A stretch of 12,661 nucleotides of DNA from Dichomitus squalens LYAD-421 SS1 (lineage: Eukaryota > Basidiomycota > Agaricomycetes > Polyporales > Polyporaceae), in NCBI RefSeq assembly GCF_000275845.1, contig NW_006766947.1, positions 1-12,661 of the forward strand, in the 5' to 3' direction. Made by a program: the position numbers and the translations under genes. Each line of letters opens with the position of its first letter. Position 1 is the first letter of the stretch. This document shows positions 7,893 through 12,661 of the stretch, one piece after another. The notes beneath the pieces are model-generated. The model made no database searches. It saw only the letters and a program-made list of their open reading frames with translations, and was not told the origin of the DNA.

Positions 7893-8274
7893 CCATGGAA
7901 TGCCGCAAGCGACTCGGAGGAGACAGTGGTCGAGTCCACTGCGGATAGGAGAAGGACGAGTAATCTGAGAACGCAAAAGCCATCGCATTCAATGTGGTCC
8001 GGATTTTATGATGCTCGAAGAGACATCGGGGCGCCATTCTGGTATGGAAGTAGAGCGCAATAAGGCAGACGAAGGGTCCGCAGAGATGTGATCTGGAGAT
8101 ACAGTCAGCAGTGGCCGACGACAAACAACAGCAAACCATGACTTCGGCGCGGAGCAGCTCTAGGCGCCTGTGACCACCCATCTACTTCGCGACCACAATT
8201 CGCAAGCCTCCGTCCTTCCCTTCACATCAGATTCCCTTCTGGCTAGAATCTACATCAGAAGGCGGCGCATATGG
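7893..8274 (-). promoter_or_regulatory. Upstream region of the zinc-finger gene
   Basis: The region is non-coding apart from an ATG at 7983-7981 whose frame runs 34 codons and stops at 7881-7879, overlapping the true start by a few bases. If the transcript begins upstream of 7983, this would act as an overlapping upstream ORF that reduces translation of the regulator. I see no clear TATA box. No other feature is supported. Confidence 0.35.
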
Positions 8275-8595
8275 TTATGTCAAAGGTTCCATTTTGGGGT
8301 ATCCGTAGTACCGCAGAATTGGTGACCATCTCAACAGGCAGCGTAGGCGTTCCGTGTCCTGGAGCTGTTCGACTCGGGTCACGCAGAATTCTCGGCTGAG
8401 AGGTGATACGCGGATTCGGAAATATTCGAAGGCGGGCTGTGAGAAAGAAAACCCACGGTCCAAATCCAAGTCATTCCTCCGGACGGCCGGGCGGAAGGGG
8501 CAAGCAGTCCCCGGGATTCTCGAATGTACAATCGTCACAGCGGATGCTGGTATGGAGGGGCAGGCCCCTGTGTATATTTGCTGGCTTGGTGTCAT
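8275..8595 (-). CDS. Doubtful ORF, 106 residues, unknown
   Basis: This frame starts with ATG 8595-8593 and ends just before the promoter region of the zinc-finger gene. The last 40 residues (VTRVEQLQDTERLRCLLRW and onward) look helical; the first half is rich in Arg, Pro and Ser. No motif or splice partner is visible, and a plus-strand frame (8354-8638) competes in the same stretch. The length is within chance expectation. Confidence 0.2.
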   Translation of the reverse strand: MTPSQQIYTGACPSIPASAVTIVHSRIPGTACPFRPAVRRNDLDLDRGFSFSQPAFEYFRIRVSPLSREFCVTRVEQLQDTERLRCLLRWSPILRYYGYPKMEPLT

Positions 8596-8656
8596 ATCAC
8601 TCGTTCGCGCCTCAAACGTCGTGCAGTATACTAATTGACGATCCCAATATACGCAG

Positions 8657-8923
8657 CTCTATGCTCAACCATCGAAGAGAGCCTTTCCGGTCTGCAGAGA
8701 CCGCCTAGAACATGCATTGGCGTTTGATTTCAGTCCAGCGGAAGACATCCCATTATGGAGGACAATCTCAGAGTGCATGTTTCTGTCGCTAGTACCTTAT
8801 CGAATGTTTACAGTCTTCAGATCCCTCGGCATGAGCACCATGGACGAGGTGTACGCTTCCAAGCTATCACTCAAACGTCATCCTACGGGCACGCATGATA
8901 TATTAATTGTTGGGTCTGGATAA
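8657..8923 (+). CDS. Possible exon of an unrecognised gene
   Basis: A frame opens just after an acceptor-like TACGCAG ending at 8656, preceded by a TACTAAT branch-like sequence at about 8629-8635, and runs to TAA at 8921-8923. It encodes DRLEHALAFDFSPAEDIPLW, then a hydrophobic stretch (CMFLSLVPYRMFTVFRSLGM) and a basic end. A branch site and acceptor immediately before an open frame favour a real exon, but I find no convincing donor partner upstream; GTGTCA at 8589 gives a possible 68-nt intron. It may be a fragment of a decayed gene together with the frame at 9055-9336. Confidence 0.25.
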   Translation, partial: LYAQPSKRAFPVCRDRLEHALAFDFSPAEDIPLWRTISECMFLSLVPYRMFTVFRSLGMSTMDEVYASKLSLKRHPTGTHDILIVGSG

Positions 8924-9054
8924 GGCAGCAGCAAAACTTTACGCTCGCGAGAAGTGACAGCGGAAAGCCGATTGAGGACAATATATCATCATCACTGCCC
9001 AGATTGCAGGTCTCACCTCAGCGAAGCTCACCCTATTTAGTTGTCAGGTATCGA

Positions 9055-9336
9055 ATGGTACAAGCCCGGGGTTCCATGGATACTCTATTTATCCGACGCC
9101 AAATGCTAGTACGTGACCATAGCCTGTGGACAGAATATCAATTTTCTTTGCCTGCTGCGCGGTGGACATCTGCCTGTCTAGGCCAGAAGGAGCCGGCGGA
9201 AGCTGTCTTGGAGGAGGGCTTCTGGAACGCCGGATTCCTTCAACCTCAGGACCTTGTCTACCGTCCGGCCGAAAGCCTAGACATTGCACTCGTCTTCCCC
9301 GCGGGAGCCATCGGACCAGGGACTGCGCATCCGTAG
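9055..9336 (+). CDS. Possible ORF or exon (93 residues), unknown
   Basis: The frame is open from 9004, with the first ATG at 9055, to TAG at 9334-9336. The C-terminal part (EAVLEEGFWNAGFLQPQDLV, then LDIALVFPAG) reads like folded protein. A competing reading uses an upstream frame (LTLFSCQVSNGTSPGFHGYS) and a GTACGT donor at 9110 joined to the TAG acceptor ending at 9182, which lands in the same final frame. I cannot choose between them and recognise no family. Confidence 0.22.
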   Translation: MVQARGSMDTLFIRRQMLVRDHSLWTEYQFSLPAARWTSACLGQKEPAEAVLEEGFWNAGFLQPQDLVYRPAESLDIALVFPAGAIGPGTAHP

Positions 9337-9799
9337 CCCCACTAATGGGCGTGTCTACCATATTCACGAATCGGTAACTTCGCATCGCCGATGCATCGCT
9401 CCACTCGGGGGATCTGTTTCATCCACCTTCCTGAGGTCCGTAGCAACTATATGATAGGTACGTACTCCTTGTTCCTGCCGTTATTGTATGCCAATCGACA
9501 TCACACAGCCCGCAGTGAGCGCAACACGGCAGAGCGTGAAAATTTCGTGCACTGACAAGTTGGAGAGGATAAGGACGGTCCAGGTGTCACATTTTCGATA
9601 GGGGATCCAGCGAGGTTGTCACGGCGTTACGGCAGCCGAAGGCGTGCAGAGACGCATCCGGGCTCTGCCATTACATCGAGAGTCTTCCCGTATGTAGATT
9701 TCTACCTAGTGACATAGATATCCACGACGTGCGAACGAAAAAAAAAAGCCTTTACTTGGGAGGTGTCAGCGCTAAGTGCGAACGAAGCCGATGGAAGTA
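9337..9799. other. No supportable gene; poly(A) run and short direct repeat
   Basis: A short plus-strand frame at about 9391-9452 (containing GICFIHLPEVRSNYMI) ends at a GTACGT donor at 9457 but has no clear continuation. A run of ten A lies at 9738-9747. The 11-mer GTGCGAACGAA occurs twice, at 9729-9739 and 9776-9786. Long minus-strand frames begin just to the right. Confidence 0.4.
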
Positions 9800-9841
9800 C
9801 TACATGCCTGGCCCACATCGACCTCGCATCGGCCTTCGTTC
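9780..9841. repeat. Imperfect inverted repeat with 33-nt loop
   Basis: GAACGAAGCCGATG (9780-9793) pairs with CATCGGCCTTCGTTC (9827-9841), with a single-base bulge. It spans the stop end of the minus-strand frames and could fold in the 3' part of that transcript, serving as a 3' processing or stability element. The function is inferred. Confidence 0.5.
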
Positions 9842-10291
9842 ACCAAAGCCTAACCAGTTCTTCGGGATTGCCTGACGCCGCGGTCGTCGAACGCCGTCAT
9901 CACAAGCTTGACACCAAGACGCAGAGGATTTAGTCATCAATTGGGGCAGCCATGGGAAGGGCTTCAACATCTTGGCGACCGCGGCTGGAGTGCAAGAATG
10001 TGTCCGGCCACAAGTTGCCTCGGTATGCGGCTCCACCGAAATCCCTACAACTGAACCAAGTCGCGTTTAGGCAAGATGAAGGTACGGATTGACACGACGG
10101 ACTGAATAGTTCATCGATAGTGTAGTCGCGATGACGCAAGGAAACCGATATGGCAGGCTCCTTGTGCGGCGGCTGGGGGGCGAAGAAGGGGATAAATGGA
10201 AGAACCAACGGCGAATACTGGCTTCTGGCGGGACCACTTGGAGGCCCGAACCACCTGTGGAAGCGGCCGGTTCGAAAGAATGCTCTGCGGT
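9800..10291 (-). CDS. Possible 3'-terminal exon(s) of an unrecognised minus-strand gene
   Basis: An acceptor TTTAG with a CTGAC branch sequence ends at 10292 on the minus strand, a textbook short-intron 3' end. After it all three minus frames stay open for at least 60 codons. One frame reads RRAFFRTGRFHRWFGPPSGP and runs to a stop at 9930. A further intron at about 10099-10057 would switch to the frame that ends at 9800 (containing MLKPFPWLPQLM). I cannot decide the frame. Context suggests it follows the exon chain at 10402-11529. Confidence 0.27.
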
Positions 10292-10401
10292 CTAAATCAC
10301 AGTCAGAGTCAAAGAGCAGCAAATGACATTGATTCGTTGTCGAGAAGAGCGAAGAAATGAGAGAGAACGCGCAGACTGTCTGACAGCATTGAGTATGGGC
10401 T

Positions 10402-11529
10402 CTGCATCGGCTCGTCGTAATTACGTCTCATAAAACGGGGTCAAAGAAGCAACTCACCAAGCTCCAAGTCGACACGCAAGCCCCACTGCCGTTCAAAGCT
10501 CCCATGATGCATGTCAGTGAGGTCGCAAGTATCTAGTGATCATAAATCCAGAAGATTGGAGTGCTGAACTTACGGCCTCCCTCGGAGATAGGAAGATGGT
10601 CTCGCGCCTGACGTGCGACCATCTGCCGAGGACGGGCTTCGCCATCCCAATTGTCCCAGGATGGACCACACGAAGATGAGCCTTCTGAGAAATCAACGGT
10701 CTCGTTTTTGACAGGGGGGGTATAGGCGGCTTGGTAGAATTGCCTGGATATCGCGAAAATAGGTCGTCCGATGACGCCCCGCAAGTTCGAGCGCACCAGA
10801 CTCGGGCCTAGAAATTCACATCATTTGACAACTGCCTCAAGTTAAGTTCCGGGGACTGACCGGCATCTGTGATTCTGTGGTAGCTGCTCAGCAGCCGTCA
10901 TGACTTGAGTTTAGAACCGTTCTCGATGCGGGAGACAGTGTATCGATTCATTCCTTGAACTATCCACAAGCGACCTAATTCAGGCCGCGCAGAAAAGCTC
11001 GCATCACCGTTCGGGCCATAAAGAGACTGGTCAGGCACATAGGGAATGCTGCTGCACTCAGGAGATAAATTACGGCCCCCCGATCTGCTTCCTCCCTGCA
11101 CAGCAGCGTAGCCATCTAGCCACATTATCTGATATGTGGCAGCGTCCCCTGAGTCAGATTGCGCAACACGTCCCAGGTGAGCTTCAAACCGACTTATGCT
11201 CGAAACAGTCTGATGCATCGTGCGCAGCAACGTAACAGCGTCGAGTCGCCTACCGGAAAGAAAAGCTGGAGTGACTAGTCATCAAAAACGTACCTCTGAT
11301 GGTGGAAGTGGCTTCCAGTGAAGACGAAGTTCATCTTCATGTCACGGCTCCCATTTCGAGTATGCATTGACCGTCTTCGTGGGATGCCACGGCCGTCAAT
11401 GATAGGCAGCCTTCGGGGCAGGGTTGTTTCGTAGAAGGGAGTGAGGTATCCGGAGGGGCCGCGCGCCGTTGACAGCAGTGCGACAGCGGTCGACCTTTCC
11501 CGTGAGGTGATGACCGGATATCCTGATAT
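10402..11529 (-). CDS. Unrecognised multi-exon gene (four phase-compatible exons)
   Basis: Minus-strand exons: 11529-11294, 11249-10861, 10807-10574 and 10532-10458, with introns 11293-11250 (GTACGT...TAG, 44 nt), 10860-10808 (GTCAGT...TAG, 53 nt), 10573-10533 (GTAAGT...TAG, 41 nt) and 10457-10402 (GTGAGT...CAG, 56 nt). Phases agree at every joint (2, 1, 1, 1). The first acceptor is TTTTTGGCAG after a CAATGAC branch-like site. Recognisable stretches are MKMNFVFTGSHFHHQR, YQIMWLDGYAAV, GRPIFAISRQFYQAAY, SCGPSWDNWDGEA, TDMHHGSFERQWGLRVDLEL. The product appears soluble, Ser/Gly/Arg-rich and moderately aromatic, with no membrane helix. I do not recognise the family. The model contains one in-frame TGA at 10900-10898; it vanishes if a weaker GTTCTA donor at 10910 is joined to the acceptor ending at 10808 (a larger, in-phase intron). 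Upstream and downstream ends are open. Support is the splice agreement and the strand bias of open frames; no homology was tested. Confidence 0.4.
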
Positions 11530-11985
11530 CTGCCAAAAAGGTCATTGCCCAATTTCACGTATCCCTTCTAATCGGTTATGAGTATAGAAGATATAAAGCA
11601 ATAATCATCATCGAGAGATTTCTATGGGTCTTGTGGAGGCCGTAGGGCCTACCGATGCTGACTGCCGGCAGCAGGTGGAGTCGGCTGCACCGGGCGGCTA
11701 AGTGCTGGAGAGCACAGACGGAGAAGCGGCGGAGGCGGCAGCAGTGATTGAACTTATGTAAGTGGTTTCTGGACTTTTCCAGTTCTATGGTTCTGTCCGG
11801 AAAGAGTGTTCCCATGTCATGCATACGAAGAAACGGAACCCGGATAAACGGCGATGACATGAGTGTGACATGTTTCCCTCACGGCGCCTCCCTCTATAGG
11901 AATGGGGACGCCTTATTGTTATCAAGTCCGTCAACTCATATAAAGCGGTAATGATTTCGGTGTATACACATGAGTATAGACTCAC
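11530..11985 (-). other. Intron or fragmentary coding region on the minus strand
   Basis: Several minus-strand frames look coding in turn (GVPIPIEGGAVRE near 11900, an Ala/Ser run at about 11755-11705, a Cys/Arg-rich frame at 11760-11580), but each ends in a stop within 30-60 codons and no single splice model joins them without a stop. A plus-strand ORF of 67 codons at 11748-11951 starts from an ATG but has no other support. This could be a decayed exon cluster between the membrane-anchor exon and the exon chain at 10402-11529. Confidence 0.3.
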
Positions 11986-12128
11986 CATCCCATACCAGTG
12001 ACCTCCACACCGACATCATCGGCAAGCGCATCATCAAATGGAGGCACTGATGATTTACGCTCTAGTGGCCCGCAGAGAAGAAGCAGAGCAATGAGGCCTA
12101 GTGTGATCTTGAGGATATCAATAGAGTC
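11986..12128 (-). CDS. Exon encoding an N-terminal membrane anchor (type II layout)
   Basis: After a possible acceptor GCGAAAG the minus strand reads DSIDILKITLGLIALLLLCG, a clear membrane helix preceded by basic residues, then LERKSS and PPFDDALADDVGVEV. It ends at donors GTGAGT (11985) or GTATGG (11995). A membrane helix followed by a PFD.ALADDV-like segment is what I remember from Agaricomycete type II membrane proteins with a cytosolic Ser/Pro-rich N-terminus; this is memory, not a search. The 5' joint is uncertain: the same frame meets a TGA about 40 nt further upstream, so an acceptor must lie close to the helix. The downstream coding part is unclear (see 11530-11985). Confidence 0.4.
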
Positions 12129-12256
12129 CTTTCGCAACCGATTCAAAACCGGATTGGGTCCCCCCAATCACTGAACTGGTGGTGCAGTGGATACCTTGTC
12201 AAGCGCGCTATTGCACAACGATTATTGGCGGTCGAAGGGATGTGCGAGGGACCCAC

Positions 12257-12477
12257 CTCAGCTGATTCTGAACTGGGAGCGCTGACAGATTGAACTACCC
12301 CACCGGTTTCAAATCGCCTGCGAAAGAACTTCAATATGGAAGCATCGGAGGGAGAGGACGTGAATGGCGATGCGCGCGGCGGCTCCGTTTCCCCGGAGGC
12401 ACTGAACCAAAAGCGGACAGACGCCCGTGATCTCCGGCGTTCACCTTGCTGCGTTCGACAATGACCGAAGCGCACAT
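12257..12477 (-). CDS. Possible N-terminal cytosolic exon before the membrane anchor
   Basis: A minus-strand frame is open from 12475 to the donor GTGGGT at 12256 and encodes a Ser/Pro/Arg-rich segment (SPFTSSPSDASILKFFRRRF). That is typical of the cytosolic part of a type II membrane protein, and the donor is phase 0, matching a phase-0 acceptor at 12129. The frame has no in-frame ATG: the only good ATG (12477) is in a different frame, which stops after 48 codons. The start may therefore need another splice or lie elsewhere. The intron to the anchor exon would be about 128 nt, long for this locus. Confidence 0.28.
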
Positions 12478-12611
12478 CTCAGAGCACATTGCCCCCATCC
12501 GACGATGTGGAGACCCTCTGGCTTGCCTAGGATAACATATGCAGCAGTCATGGGGGAAACGACGTATCTCTGACCCCCGGATCCTCCCCGCCTCGCTCTA
12601 CCCCTCACAAC

Positions 12612-12661
12612 ATGAATTTCTACCCGTGCTACAGTTCCTCTACCGCTTTCGCCCCCTCCGA
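12612..12661 (+). CDS. Possible start of a plus-strand gene running off the window
   Basis: ATG at 12612, in the context CACAACATGAA, follows a CT-rich tract (about 12570-12605), the usual fungal leader layout. The first 16 codons (MNFYPCYSSSTAF...) are open to the window end. It would be divergent from the minus-strand gene that starts near 12480. Too little is visible to name a product. Confidence 0.3.
   Translation, partial: MNFYPCYSSSTAFAPS

Noticed and set aside
10261..10290. GGTTCGAA box resembling a tRNA T-loop
   Set aside because: No acceptor stem, D-arm or anticodon stem can be drawn around it.
1..12661. Search by eye for transposon ends, LTRs, target-site duplications, reverse transcriptase or integrase motifs, and CRISPR-like repeats
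   Set aside because: None were seen. No repeated units longer than about 11 bp were found apart from the diverged coiled-coil duplication.

Overview
The window reads as nuclear DNA from a filamentous fungus, most probably a mushroom-forming basidiomycete (Agaricomycetes). The reasons are very short introns (about 43-65 nt) with GTRNGT-type donors and CTGAC/CTRAY-like branch points, closely packed genes on both strands, CT-rich tracts just upstream of start codons, and two protein types that I associate with Agaricomycetes: a zinc-finger regulator ending in an FSRRDALQRH-type finger, and a single-pass membrane protein with a beta-rich ectodomain and a PPPPY tail. There is no operon, phage, CRISPR or rRNA signal. 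No taxon was checked by search.

Layout, left to right. 1-1002: no convincing gene. 1003-1503 (-): a long but unsupported open frame containing a perfect 19-bp palindrome. 1472-2412 and 3146-3775 (+): two paralogous two-exon genes for small alpha-helical, coiled-coil-like proteins, with a phase-1 intron at the same position. Between them (2700-2970) lies a weak spliced ORF. 3917-4454 (+): an acidic, low-complexity protein with one intron, perhaps a continuation of the second paralogue. 4455-5111: no supported gene. 5112-about 6307 (-): a single-pass membrane protein gene with good splicing and an in-frame TAG exactly at the membrane/cytoplasm border. 6718-7892 (-): a two-exon C2H2-type transcription factor, the best-supported gene here. 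8182-9799: only low-confidence exon-like pieces. 9800-12480 (-): long open frames lie almost only on the minus strand, and a chain of exon-like segments joined by phase-compatible introns (10402-11529) suggests a multi-exon gene that I do not recognise. A membrane-anchor exon and an N-terminal exon lie upstream of that chain. In-frame stops at several joints suggest either a wrong model or a decaying gene. At the right edge a + strand gene may begin (12612 onward).

I see no metabolic cluster or defence system. The most unusual content is the tandem coiled-coil family with its conserved intron, the stop codon that would separate a membrane protein from its signalling-type tail, and the unrecognised spliced gene on the right. 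Codon use is not strongly biased at third positions even in the well-supported zinc-finger gene, so composition does not separate coding from non-coding DNA. Confidence therefore rests on frame length, splice-site agreement, paralogy and protein features.
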